64,000 nt of DNA from Gautieria morchelliformis (lineage: Eukaryota; Basidiomycota; Agaricomycetes; Gomphales; Gomphaceae). Positions 1-10,511 of the stretch are shown here, piece after piece. The notes under the pieces are model-generated. The model saw only the letters and a list, made by a program, of their open reading frames with translations. It was not told the DNA's origin and did no database searches. The DNA lies in NCBI GenBank assembly GCA_015179125.1, contig WHVA01000408.1, positions 1-64,000 of the forward strand, written 5' to 3'. The position numbers were made by a program, and so were the translations under genes. Position 1 is the stretch's first letter, and the number at the start of each line of letters is the position of its first letter.

Positions 1-678
1 TATTGGTCTGGGTGTATGCTACTGATAGATTTATGACACTCAAAGAATTATTGCATGATGGATGCTATACTAAGGTATCAATAGTGCAACAGTTGGCCCA
101 TAACCTGTTGAATCTGCACTATGATGAGCTCAGGCATTCAAATGGACATGAACAACTGAGGAAAAGGGACAACAGCAGAGCTTGAACTAGATATGGGGAC
201 ACATATGTGGGTCTGTGTAGGTCTCCATATGACATTGTAACTCCAATATCACTGGCCCCACAGTCAACTCAACAAGTTGTCCCTCATGTCACCACCAAAC
301 CTCCTCTTGATTCCCACACAATATCCAATACTCGCTGTGTTGCCTATTGACACCATCTGTGCTTCCATCTGCTCCTGCCCCATCCTCACTTCACCGAAAA
401 GAAGTGAGCAAAGATCAGGACAATGACAGTAATCACGAGGAGATCACAGTGTTACTCTGCCTCAGAGTGTTCACCGCTTTGTACATGATGTACTCGCTGT
501 AACAGATGTTTTTGTAGTCAGTAATGATGGTGAAAGGGCAAACAGTCTTGCCTGCAGAGGGAGAGTAGTGGGGATAAGAAAAGAAAATTATTATTCTAAC
601 TAATTTCCATATTTGGTCATTATGGACACATGGTATTGTGTGGGTGGGAATGACAAAGAAAATCAGATCATGTGATTG
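1..678. other. No clear gene; AT-rich intergenic
   Basis: A short open frame at 3-185 on the plus strand is cut by the window edge and lacks a recognisable domain. The rest, including the stretch with CTC/GTGT runs around 200-560, shows no convincing exon, repeat or RNA gene. Confidence 0.3.
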
Positions 679-981
679 TTAGGTCAGATGACTTGATGAA
701 TTTATGGCTTCATGGAGACGGAGCGTCAACGCCGGGGCTTTCTGGGAAAGGTCGCCGAATGTAAGCGAATAGTCTGGACTTAAGGTGCTTAAGTTCCTGT
801 TCATGTGCCTGTGAATATCATATTTATCCAACTTATCAGCGATCAATATTATACCGGTACAAACCTCCAGTTTTGTCATGCTTGTCTCTTCTATGATTCT
901 GACCTGGGACACATCGCACTGTAGGAAAGATCGGATCTTAAAATACACGCCCAATGCACTTGCCCTGAATATCAGTCCCAA
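679..981 (-). CDS. Hypothetical 100-residue open frame
   Basis: An uninterrupted minus-strand frame of 100 codons with mixed, protein-like composition (no low complexity). I recognise no domain, and no flanking exons could be joined to it. It may be an exon of a host gene or a chance frame. Confidence 0.2.
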   Translation of the reverse strand: MGLIFRASALGVYFKIRSFLQCDVSQVRIIEETSMTKLEVCTGIILIADKLDKYDIHRHMNRNLSTLSPDYSLTFGDLSQKAPALTLRLHEAINSSSHLT

Positions 982-1829
982 TTCGTACTGTTATATCGTT
1001 CCAGATTTTCCCAAAATACAGAACTTATTTCCAGTACATATTTGAACTGAAGAAAAGTTCCAAAAATTATTTTTTGAAACTGTCACCGTGAACTTTTTTA
1101 AAGTGCAAAAGCGCACTTTTTTGTCTCAATGGTCTATATACAAGTACAGGCATGGGGGAGAGTGGAAGGACTCAATGTGTAAGTGCCGAACATAGTATAG
1201 TCTATTCTGGAATACACCTGCACTCCATACCCCGTGTGTTCTGTACGACCGCCATACCCGTATCACCGAGTGTTCCAGCTGCTAGCTGACATGCGGTCAA
1301 GATACGTTACAGTTGAGACCGTAATGTGCCGTACAACATACAGCTGCACACGTATATATACGGTACCGTGGCAAGCTGTACAGGTGCTTACCCTTCAAGG
1401 ATAATCATCAATACTATTATAATTCCCGCAGACAAGACATGCACACCTTAAAGTATATTCCTACAGCCCTGGTCATCATCATCCTCCGCATCCACAAACA
1501 CAATCCAAGCGAAGTCACCACTGCAGTCAATTATACCCACTCATTTCCACGTCGGACTCGCCCCACCACACATTCGGTGTCTGGGACCTAGGACCTTGAG
1601 GCAGGTGGGGATGCAACAACAAGGCTGTTTATCAGCCATAGCAAGATGTGGAGAGTGGCCCAGATGTGCGAGAGCGGCGCTTACTCTGAGTGGAAATGGG
1701 ACTCCTGAATCGCTAAAGTCAGTTCAATCTCAGCTTATCATGTGCTCAGTGCTCTCTTCCTTATACCACTACCACTGCAACCACCACTGACCTGTACCTT
1801 CGATTTTCTTTGCCATACATACTGACCAA

Positions 1830-2594
1830 ATGGGAAAAAAGTCCAAGTCCAAGCAGGTTCCTAAAGAATGGATGTGTAAGTGTTTTTGTTTTTGGTTGCA
1901 TTATAGCCGCATTGCTGAACTTGTCTGCAACCTACCCTAGATCTTTTCCACTCTCTCTCCACTCAGGGTATCAACCCAAGGAGCCTGCTCCATCCCAATT
2001 CCTTTGGTAAAGTGATACTCTTATTTTATTTGAACGCATATACTGATTTTCACTACACATAACTAGCTGCCCTCCTCTCAAATCAATAATCTTGTTACAG
2101 CTGCTACCCCTGACATGACCATGGACACCAAAGGACGACGACGATGGATCTGGCAGTGACAGCGGCGAGGAATCTGGCAGTGACAGTGGCGCTGGTTGAG
2201 GACGACGTGATGGTGAGGTGTATCTGACATTATCTTTCACGCGTACTCACCAGTTGGCCGCCCGAACATGGTATAGACTGAATGCACTCAGACCGCTCTG
2301 GTGAGTTCATCATTGTTCTCATTGTTATTAGCTCATTGTTTGGTTCCTTCATTAGGAGCGCACCGATCCGGAGCCGCCTAGGAAACAGGCAAGTAAATCT
2401 TTACTACTTCTAATACACACATTGATATTGCACTGCAGAGCAAAGAATCTTCAAACCTTCCAAAAAGGTCCTTGAGGTGTGTTTGCTCATGTTCACTTGA
2501 GCCTGAGTCTCTATCAAGCATTGATATTGCTCCTTATTATCGCACAAATCAGATGAACGATGCACCCTCTGGCTCCAAATCCAAGAAGAAATGA
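1830..2594 (+). CDS. Lysine/serine-rich multi-exon gene or gene remnant
   Basis: The frame opens with ATG at about 1830 and reads MGKKSKSKQVPKEW before a GT donor. Later exons are suggested by acidic text (DDDDGSGSDSGEE) near 2135-2190, and by three closing exons around 2355-2594 separated by introns of about 50-75 bp with good donors and CAG acceptors. These closing exons read ERTDPEPPRKQA, QRIFKPSKKVLE and MNDAPSGSKSKKK before a TGA. The basic start and acidic Ser/Glu stretch recall the gene at 39018-40704, so it may be a distant relative or a fragment. The middle exons could not be joined without a stop, so it may be decayed. Function unknown. Confidence 0.35.
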
Positions 2595-3049
2595 CCGCTA
2601 TTTATCTCTGGCCATGGCCCTCTGACCTTTCCCCGCATTCGTTCGCCCCGCTCCTGCATCCGCAATAAATTTATCTAGGTACCAACTCGCATGCTGGCTT
2701 CTCACTCTCACAATTATGCTCTCGACTCACATCTGCACTCATTCTCACGCAATCTCGGCGATATAGGTGCACACCAAGATGACCTGACCAGTCGCATGTG
2801 ATCCCATGTATTATAACTATTTGCATCTGCTCTCGTCGACTCACTCTTTCTTGCACTCTCTCGGCTCTCTTCCACTCGCACTGGCTTTCACATCACATGC
2901 TCGTTCTTGCACACTCTCGGCTCTCTGCGCGGCCTCGACTCACACATCTCGTCAACTAGACTTGCACCCGCATGCATCGGTGTTGGGTGTGTATGGCACT
3001 TGAAGGACTTTGATTATGATGATATCCGGCTTTCTATCCAGTTGCTACT

Positions 3050-3295
3050 GAATTATCGAAATAAAATGCGCTTTTTTCCAGTTCTAAAATACCTCAATTA
3101 CAGTGCCTCCAGAACTGAACTTAAGTGCAAAAAAGCGCGTGAAGTGACATCGGCGCTCTGTAAATTCAGTACAGGTCAAACGAGCCGTCCATATCTCTGC
3201 GTACTGAAGTTCAGCTCTGCGGAACTGAACTTCAGTGCGTCCAGAACTGATATTTCAGTTCGCCAGGTACTGAAGTTCAGGTCCCGCGCTTCCTG
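3050..3295. repeat. Short palindrome-rich repeat (CTGAACTTCAG type)
   Basis: The motif TGAAGTTCAG and its complement recur in both orientations between about 3105 and 3285, next to a GCGCTTTTTT / AAAAAAGCGC inverted pair at 3068-3155. A similar stretch (AAGTGCAAAAGCGCAC) lies at 1100-1118. This looks like the end of a decayed inverted-repeat element, but no matching target duplication was found. Confidence 0.3.
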
Positions 3296-3321
3296 CAGTG
3301 ATTGCAGAGCTGTCAGTCTTT

Positions 3322-4159
3322 CTAAGTCATTATGTTGCGGGTGCTCCGGCTTACCGCAAGGTTTGTCATTCTGCGCTTGAGAGGCTGCTCCCATTCCTCC
3401 TCCTGGACTTCATCCAAATCTTCGTCTGCCTGCCTCAGGTGGTTGGGACCGGTAGCGTTTTGAAGCGACGAAGCCTCTTTCGTGATTTCTTTGCCGGGCC
3501 GTACGCGCTTCTTCTTATCAGATGGGCTGTCGGTAGACACTAACACTGCGTCCTCATCAATCTCGTTCATCTTCACAAGCTTCCTCTTCCCACTGGACGG
3601 ACTTTGGTTAAACACCGTCGGCTTCACATCTTGTTGCAATGCAGGTCTTGGGACAGAGCAGCAGCAATTTCGTGGCACCGGGAGTCAGACCACAGGATCT
3701 TTCGAGTTTTTCTCCTTCAGCTTGGGACTTTGGCCAACCTCTCTTAGGTCAAATAAAAAGGATACGTCGGCCCAGGGCGCGTAAAACGTGGCGTAGGGGT
3801 CGTCGTCACTTTCTAAAAAGTTGTCAGTCTCTAGGGTCTGAACAGAAACCTTCCGGCACATTCGACGAACGTCGACACGGATTTGACCAAGTGTGTTGGC
3901 TGAGTAAAAGGTAAGCAGCGACTTGACAGAAAATCAATTGGCAACCACAATCCAGTATTGTTTGACCTGCTTTGATGAAATCACGGTCACCATTCTTGTT
4001 CCAACACTTGCCCCAAAACCTATGCTGCGTCTTTGGTTCGCTAACATGCATGTAAGACTGAATGCCCAGACTAAATGACCGCCTAGCGGGTGATACGGTC
4101 CAAACGCGACATTGAAGATTGACTGGGGAGTCCACCGCGATTAGTTGCACGAAAAGTCT
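3322..4159 (-). CDS. DUF7918-like protein, paralogue C (probably partial or degenerate)
   Basis: Third member of a local paralogous family (see 5373-6329 and 10512-11876). An exon from about 4159 to 3967 reads RLFVQLIAVDSPVNLQCRVW and ends in phase 1. After an intron (3900-3966) comes ANTLGQIRVDVRRM, matching PNCLGLGIARLEFRRV and ANGRGLGFLCLEIRRA of the other two copies at the same intron position and phase. It continues with a DPYATFYAPWADVSFLFDL segment and a Lys/Glu-rich tail with a KKKRVRP basic cluster and an EEEWEQPLKRR helix. The start exon upstream of 4159 and the junction into the tail near 3660-3690 were not resolved. Family naming rests on remembered pattern only: a hydrophobic ATF.F segment followed by a charged coiled tail. 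Confidence 0.45.
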
Positions 4160-4229
4160 CTAAAAGGTATGGCAATGTGTAAGCTCGGTGAGACCAGAAT
4201 GCCTGCTACCACACAAGTTCAACCGGCAG

Positions 4230-5372
4230 ATATGTACTTAACTTGATTCAGTTTCACTGCTACGGTTCTAAGGATGGTCTGCGATGAATCCCGGGTTGTA
4301 GCTCGCCCAGGATCATAGTTGGTCGGCCCTTCGAGAGCAATCAGGTTGCATTCAATACGGCAGCTCTCCGAGTCGCTGCACATCGTGTGCTGAGGATAGA
4401 CAGTTGCAGTACTGTAGGCTCGGACAGACCAGGAGGGTCTTGAAAATTTAACAAATTACAATCGCGCCTATGGTAAAGGCGGGCCTTTTCAATAATTACA
4501 GTAAATAACACGTAACAAGCCAAGATTAGATCTCAGATCGAGTGGCGGGTGTTGTGCTTTCCAGAGGACCGGCAGTGAAGCATGAACACGGTCTACTGTT
4601 CTGCCTGCTACATACTTACCCAAGATCACCCCAACCTAGTGATGTTGAGTGTCGTCGAAGTTTACTGTAATTGGATTTATATGCAAGAAAAAGTTTGGTG
4701 ACCTACCTAGTTTTAAAATGTTCTCTCCTTGTTAAACTTGTTTACGCTGTAATGAAAGCAGTAGTTGGTATGACAGTATGCCTACTGGTATAGTAGTAGT
4801 AGAGACCGAGGACAATTCCACGAAAGACATAGCATATATGTGGCAATTAACACGCGAGCCCTGGACGTGGAGGTACTTGTCTACCATCAATACGGCTAAG
4901 CTAGGAGCACTTAGTTTGTCTCGCAGGAGTTCTCGTGATCTTCCTAGCATGGGTTGTTACCGTCAGGAACCACGCCCGCATGAGCATCCGGCCCTCTAGT
5001 AAGGATAATATTTTGACGACCTGCGTTGCTCCACTCTACTAAAGGAGGGTCTGAGAGAGGCTTGTACGACTCAGAACTATCAATGGGCACAGTCTAAGAC
5101 TCATAAAGAGCTCTCGATAACACACGAATACAGGTCAACAGCGGGCACCGTGCGCCGCACCCCACCTGGTCAGGAAACAGTACTCGCCTGCAAAAGTTTC
5201 AATATATGAGTACACGTACGGTCTCGCCTATAGTAACCCCGTGACACCTCTGGCCCTGTATACGGGCCTTTGTTCCAAAGCTGCACACTGCGCCTTCAAC
5301 TCTTGTTCGCGTTGAAGCAGAGTACGCCGCTCATCCTACGTTATTAATTCTAAGCGCGTCAGCAACCAAAGG
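4230..5372. other. Intergenic, no supported gene
   Basis: Open frames here (for example 4341-4523 minus and 4778-4999 plus) are short, mutually overlapping and without recognisable domain or exon partners. I see no repeat or RNA gene. Confidence 0.3.
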
Positions 5373-6329
5373 CTAGCACGTACTATGCCTGCTGACCTTC
5401 AACTTCATAGCTGCGATCTCAAGCTTTGCGAGCACCATCTTCCTTCTGAGTTCTGTACGACGCTTGATGTCCGAGATCTAACGTGCAGTCGCAGGTGAGT
5501 CAGAGCATTCAGACTACTAGGCGAAGCCCACCGACCCCCATGGTGGATTGGAGGCTTTTCTGAAGCCTGAGGCCCTTGCTTTCCCGAATCTGGCGTTCCT
5601 GCCCGATATTGTGCTCCGTCATATCCGAATGCTGCTCACGTGGATGGAGGGTTAGAGAGCGTGGTACCTGGTGATGGCCCGGGCCGCCTCCTTGCGCTTT
5701 GCTCATAAGCAGAAACTCGAACGTGATGTAGGGCCGCATTCCACGTTCGTGGTCGTCAATAAACTTCAAATCAGCCTTTTGGGGTGTACCTCTGATCCGT
5801 GGCAGACATTCCGGGATGGTATGAACTCGACGAAATTCCAGCCTGGCGATACCAAGTCCTAGACAGTTGGCTGTATATGTAACAGCAGTCAGATGGGGTG
5901 GGATGTGTCTAAAAGAATCGTCTTACGGTCACGTCTGGCCTGTCCTGCTTTTAGTTCACACTGCTGCAGATGCTGATGCAAGTCCGTAGCCGATGCGGGG
6001 TCGGCACGACTGTAGTCTATATATGATGAAGCGACGAGCGTCGTGGATCTCCGGGTGGGTGAAACCAAGTAGAGCTCCCACCACGCAGTGATGGGTTCCA
6101 GGGGACGCCAGACCATGAAGAAACCCTGCCAGTGCGCGCGGTCCGTCGACAACGGAGGATCAGCAGCGCAAACGGGAAGCTAGCCTCGATTTACCTGTCG
6201 GGATTTCATGTTAACCGTGACCTGCATCATGTCGGGTAGCAGCGCATCGAGGGATTCGTCCACTTCAGCGATCGGGTGGCCCTTAGGTCTTGGGGAGATG
6301 CGACAGAGGACACCGCGGTGAATAGGCAT
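5373..6329 (-). CDS. DUF7918-like protein, paralogue A (257 aa, four exons)
   Basis: Exons at 6329-6195, 6125-5927, 5870-5536 and 5477-5373 give 774 nt, an exact 258 codons. The start reads MPIHRGVLC, the counterpart of MLVHRGFQC in paralogue B. Intron 1 (69 bp) is phase 0 after SRQ. Intron 2 (56 bp) is phase 1 before PNCLGLG. The core contains WRPLEPITAWWELYLVSP, LGIARLEFRR and RPYITFEFLLMSK. The last exon is a basic amphipathic helix (SDIKRRTELRRKMVLAKLEI), probably a coiled coil. This order (beta-rich core, a (Y/H).TF.F segment, helical tail) resembles the fungal DUF7918 family of unknown role, but I could not confirm that with a profile. The upstream region is repeated before paralogue B. 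Confidence 0.6.
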
Positions 6330-6404
6330 CAGGGCAGAGACTTGGACAGTCTGAGACGTTACAGTAACAGGACAACCGTAGGATCATATGCCCATTTTCA
6401 GCTA

Positions 6405-6660
6405 GGTGTATACGCTGTTAGGCGTATAAACTTCAGTTACGTAGGTCTAGCTGTGGGCCTGCAATTGAAGCATGCCTCATCTGACTCACAGACTAATATT
6501 AGCATCCCTGCGTGCGTGCGGTGTAGTAGCGAAACGATGCCCTGAATTTGCTGATTCAAGCGCTTCTTCCAACAACCGCCGTAATTCTGACTGCCTCGCG
6601 TCGCTGTACTGCCGCATGCGTGGCTGTTAATGAGATACATAGAATTCACCAGACCGACGG
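6405..6660. repeat. Upstream region shared with paralogue B
   Basis: The stretch upstream of paralogue A (CGTATAAACTTCAGTTACGT, GCTGTGGGCCTGCA, the GTGCGGTGTAGTAGCGAAA block and GTTAATGAGATACATAGAA) recurs in the same order with scattered changes at about 11965-12172, upstream of paralogue B. The duplication therefore copied the promoter with the gene. The shared CCTACGT..CTGAAGT segment could be a control element, which is inference. Confidence 0.6.
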
Positions 6661-7212
6661 CGCATTGGGCATCCAAGCTGGTAAAAGCAAGGGTATGGGT
6701 GTACACGTGTTGGGAGAGAGATAGCAGCTCCAGCTGTTATCATTCAGGCGCCAGCCACGCGAAGGCAATGAATGGCGAAAAAAAGGCAAAAAAAGCAGAA
6801 GAAGAAAAAAAAAACGTTGAGAGTTCGTGACTATCTAGTAGCTCTTTCTAACCCTCCCTCAGACGCGTAATTGTTCGATACGCTCATCACTGATTACAGT
6901 AACCCAACTACTGTGGTCTGGAACCATGGTGGTGGAATGACACCACCATGGTTGATCAAGGCAACAGTAGTTGTTGTCTCACAAACGAGCTATCACGAAA
7001 TTTGACCCCCATGTGGTGCCCCCGGAGGCCTTAACCAGACTATAGTTTGGTAATGGATGGTCGGTAGGGATGACAGGGAAAATACCCTGGATTGGCATCC
7101 GTGCGTATTTGTCACAAAGGTAACACGTGTCACTTTGCGTATCTTACGCTTGCGCTATAAAGTCTCATCAACAGCAACTTATGATTGCTAATCTACTTGG
7201 GCTCAGTACGCA
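6661..7212. other. Intergenic between paralogue A and the zinc-finger gene
   Basis: Contains an A-rich purine run at 6775-6815 and the phrase CACCACCATGGTT near 6940, which recurs at about 10447. No supported gene. Confidence 0.3.
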
Positions 7213-9454
7213 TTACGCATGGAGAATTCTCCACACCGCCGCCTCATATTGATTCCCGAAATAGCCCCGATGGCTTTCCAGCAGTTGCATATGGGGACGA
7301 ACCCTGTTGACCGGTAGCAGTGTCTTGTGAGCCTTTGTACGCCTCTTGTTTTCGTTCTTGACACAGATTTTCATGTGCCGGTAGAGGCTGTCCGGTCTCT
7401 GAAAGTGCTTGTACGGCTTGCGGCAGAAGCTGAACGGGCAGCACACAGTGTACGTCCTCGCTATGCGCATCCTGGCCGGGGTGTTGATAATCGTAGCCTG
7501 CGACATATCCAGGCTCTTCTTGTCTATCATCTGCAGCTCTTTCATAACATGGCAAGTAAACCAGTGCCGTGCGACATGCCGTGCTGACATGTCCGTCATC
7601 TGGACGCCACACGCCTCTCCTTTTGGCGGCACGTACGTGCATATCCCCTCGCTTGAGAGAATCAGGTCTATTATGGGACTCGTGGCATGCGTGCGGTGAT
7701 GAGTGTGGCTACGGCTAGACGACGGTGCCTCGGGCACTGTCGCGTGTCCGGGATGGCTCATCAGGCGGGAGCTTCCCTCCAGCTGCTCGAGAGCAATGGT
7801 CGCGGGCGGTGGCACATGTGTGGCATTCCATACATGGCCATCGTCGTGACTCCTGTTGTTTAACCGGTAGCTGGGGTTGGAACCTTGCGATCTGACGAAC
7901 CACGGGTTAAAAATCGCTGTTTTTGTGAATGTTAACATGTGCTCACGGGTTCTGACTCCGTCCTTGTCACGCTAAGCACAGTAGAGAGCTTACGCACAGT
8001 CGATTGGAGGAAACGCATTAGAACTTTCTTCCAACTGCGGAAAGTAGGAATTGGGTTGGATTGTCCACTGGTCATAGAATTCAGCACTATTGACAGACAG
8101 GGTCATTTGAACAGTGGCACTGTCGTTGAAGGTGACCGGGCGAGTGGGGATGTGAACGCGAAGTTGCCCCGCCGGAGCGATGTATGTCTGCTGGCTCTGA
8201 CTTGCGTAAGCAATGCTCTGTTGAGTAGAGTGGCTCCAGCAGCTAGGAAAAGACAGTCAGCACATGCGCTCTCGATAGGTGAGTATCACGTACTTTTGCG
8301 GTTGCTCGAGAGGGTGCGATGGGACATTGTATCCCAGAGGCATTCCAACATCAGTATACGGTCCGGGCAGGATCGTCGAAGTTTGCTGCTGCCAGCGAGT
8401 CGATGTGTCAAAGGCAGGGTAGCTGAACTGAAGTGGGAAAGGATACAATCCTTGACCGGAGGGATCTACTGATAGCCTGTGTCGGGTGCATTTATGCTCC
8501 TGCACCGAAATCAAGCATAATATATCCAATTTGTTGTGTGGCCTTCCAATTTCTTCTCACATTGTTCTTGTATTATGCATCCATTTCTCTGGTTATTTTC
8601 GAAATTTTCCACTCATTCCTTATCTCTCTATTTCATCTTGTTATTCCTACTTTCACAAGCGGCTGCACCCAGCGGAGTCTGAAATGACTTCGACGCGCGA
8701 GCTCTTGGGCGCTAAAGGGCCGGGTAGTAGTACATGCGCAGTGGAACACATTTCCCCCTCTCTCAGTGACCACTAAATTCACTGAGAGAGGCAAGTAAAT
8801 TAGTCTAGTAGTCTTTGCATTTATTGACCTAGAAATCCTCTGTAGTGAATTGATTTCTAGGTAGTGTATAATATATTTACAGTGACCACTAAATTCACTG
8901 AGAGAGTGAATTGATTTCTAGTCTATTCTTTTGAATAACAAGTCCATACCTACTGCCTATAATTCCTGTCCTCAACAGCCTGGGTACCTCTGGATATCCC
9001 ATACCGGTGTGGACCTGATGATCATGTGGTGGCGAAGCATTGATAGGGAATTGTGAGTATGCTGCGTGCAACGAGGGGAAGACTTCTTGTGGATCTACAC
9101 GAAATTGAGGGATGGGAAAGCTCGACGTATTCGAGGACCCGATCGCTTCCCTCTGGTGGGCATCAAACGCTTCGAATTCGCCATTTTCTGTCACGTAGGA
9201 ATCGAGGGATGGACCTGGAGTACTGTAGATCGCACCGGACGGGATGGATGCTGGCACAATACCTGGGGCGGTCATGCTACCAGTGTTGTACTCGGTGGGT
9301 GAGGACTGGTGATTGAAGGGTAGAAGTCGAATTCTTCGCTGTTATATACCTTCGCAGACTTTATTACATTCACACTCCAGAAGAGTAACTGAATGTCAGC
9401 AATATCGTGTGGCGCACTTTGAGGGTGCTTTGTTCCGGCCATTGTGTTAGCCAA
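7213..9454 (-). pseudogene. C2H2-type zinc-finger protein gene interrupted by a solo LTR
   Basis: Exon 1 9454-9350, intron 9349-9306, exon 2 9305-8978 plus 8479-8294 (split by the LTR), intron 8293-8243, exon 3 8242-7994, intron 7993-7952, exon 4 7951-7213. Without the LTR and one TSD copy these sum to 1602 nt, exactly 534 codons (533 aa), and the frame reads through the insertion point. The first ~300 residues are Ser/Pro/Gln-rich and disordered. The C-terminal third holds two zinc-finger-like units, CTYVPPKGEACG...H...H and CPFSFC...SLYRHMKIC, suggesting a DNA-binding regulator. The 503-bp net gain is not a multiple of three and brings stops, so the main product must be truncated unless the LTR is spliced out. 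The intact frames on both sides say the insertion is recent. Confidence 0.7.
8480..8977. mobile_element. Solo LTR, family A (498 bp), inside a zinc-finger gene exon
   Basis: Starts TGTCGGGTGC, ends CCTCAACA, and is flanked by the 5-bp target duplication GCCTG (8475-8479 and 8978-8982). A second copy of identical length lies at 33273-33770. I count about three differences between the two, two of them at CpG, so both are young. It contains the inverted repeat CTCTCAGTGA...TCACTGAGAG, present twice. No internal region is left, so it arose by LTR-LTR recombination. Whether the family is copia or gypsy cannot be told from the LTR alone. Confidence 0.9.
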
Positions 9455-9977
9455 TCCTTGGAAGGGTATTGTCTTCTGCTAAGGCCAGCTGAGACAATGA
9501 TTTTTGAATTACACCCTTATAGGGATTTCAGGGCCGGGTGCGCAAGGGACATATTGACATTGCCGTAAGTCGCACTATCCTTTTCTCGGGTGTACATACA
9601 GTAACAATACGCGGAGAAATGGAGTTGGATTTCCCAGCTCCCAGTGCCCTTGACGAGCATGGGAATATACGAGGTGAGGGATGGTACACCCTGAAGCTCA
9701 CAGATAAACCATTGTGTCAAACATTTGATATTTTGCGTGATTCTGCGCAGACTGCGCGGGAGTACGTGATTTCGTGAAGTCGGCTGTCCGCGCCGGTCTA
9801 CTAGTGGAGATGCCAATTCTGGCTCAAACCTAGTCTAAGGCAATATTATTGCTCTAGAATATGCTAATTCCAATGTTACCGTCAAGTTATCTGCGCGGTA
9901 TAGCATGCTCACGGTTCTGCTTCTTGGCGGCCGACGCCAATGCGCCGGTTCCCCGTTCCCGGCCGTACCTCCAGCCC
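9455..9977. other. Intergenic with one unassigned open frame
   Basis: A plus-strand frame at 9538-9777 (about 79 codons, including MELDFPAPSALDEHGNIRGE) looks protein-like in composition but lacks a recognised domain and clear exon partners. The rest is probably the shared promoter region of the zinc-finger and CMC4-like genes, which are divergently arranged. Confidence 0.3.
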
Positions 9978-10336
9978 ATGTCGAAAGTAAGTGACTGTTG
10001 TGTGCAGTTGCATGAAATATTTTCACTTACATATTCAAAGAATCTTACAGCTGTGTTCCAAGCAGAAGGTTCATTCCCGTGTCTTCAAAGGCGTTTCCAA
10101 CTGCAGGAGTCACGGTCGTTGAACGGTTGACCTTCTCAAGCTTGCGACCGTCAAGACTGTCTGGGGAAAACACGTATAGTCCCAAAAAATGCGACTCATA
10201 CATGCACAAACTCTACGAATGCTGCCAACAAATGTACGCCTCGAACGAGGCCGCAGAATCAACGCCGTGTCCCATGCGAAGCATCGTCAAGCGTTGGCTG
10301 GAAGAGAACTCAAGCGGGAAAGGGCGTCCGCAGTGA
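9978..10336 (+). pseudogene. CMC4: CMC4-like twin-cysteine (CHCH) mitochondrial protein, one frame break
   Basis: Three exons fit: 9978-9990 (MSKV), 10051-10068 (VFQAEA) and 10141-10336. The cysteine spacing C-x4-C, C-x10-C, C-x9-CC, then TPCP and a closing VKRWLEE match the CMC4/Mtcp1-p8 family of small proteins oxidised in the mitochondrial intermembrane space. Family length (65-75 aa) fits. Two points are odd. The CDRQDCLGK part and the NTYSPKKCDSYMHKLYECC part lie in frames one base apart near 10170 (a missing base in an A run), and the extra N-terminal Cys seen in relatives (CQ.EAC) is Phe. Either the copy is newly dead or there is a base error in the assembly. Confidence 0.65.
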
Positions 10337-10511
10337 TACAGCCTGTACTATGTATATACCTATGGACAGCTCGATTTGGCCGTAAATCGCCCCAGGAAAG
10401 TGCCGACTCAGCGGCAGTTTCTATTCTGCACCACCAACTCATTCCACCACCATGGTTCAAGGCAACAGTAATTGTCGAACACCGAGTCCATATTCCGAAA
10501 CAAAACTCCTT

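Noticed and set aside
4341-4999. Small genes in the 4.3-5.0 kb gap
   Set aside because: Short overlapping frames on both strands with no splice partners or domains.
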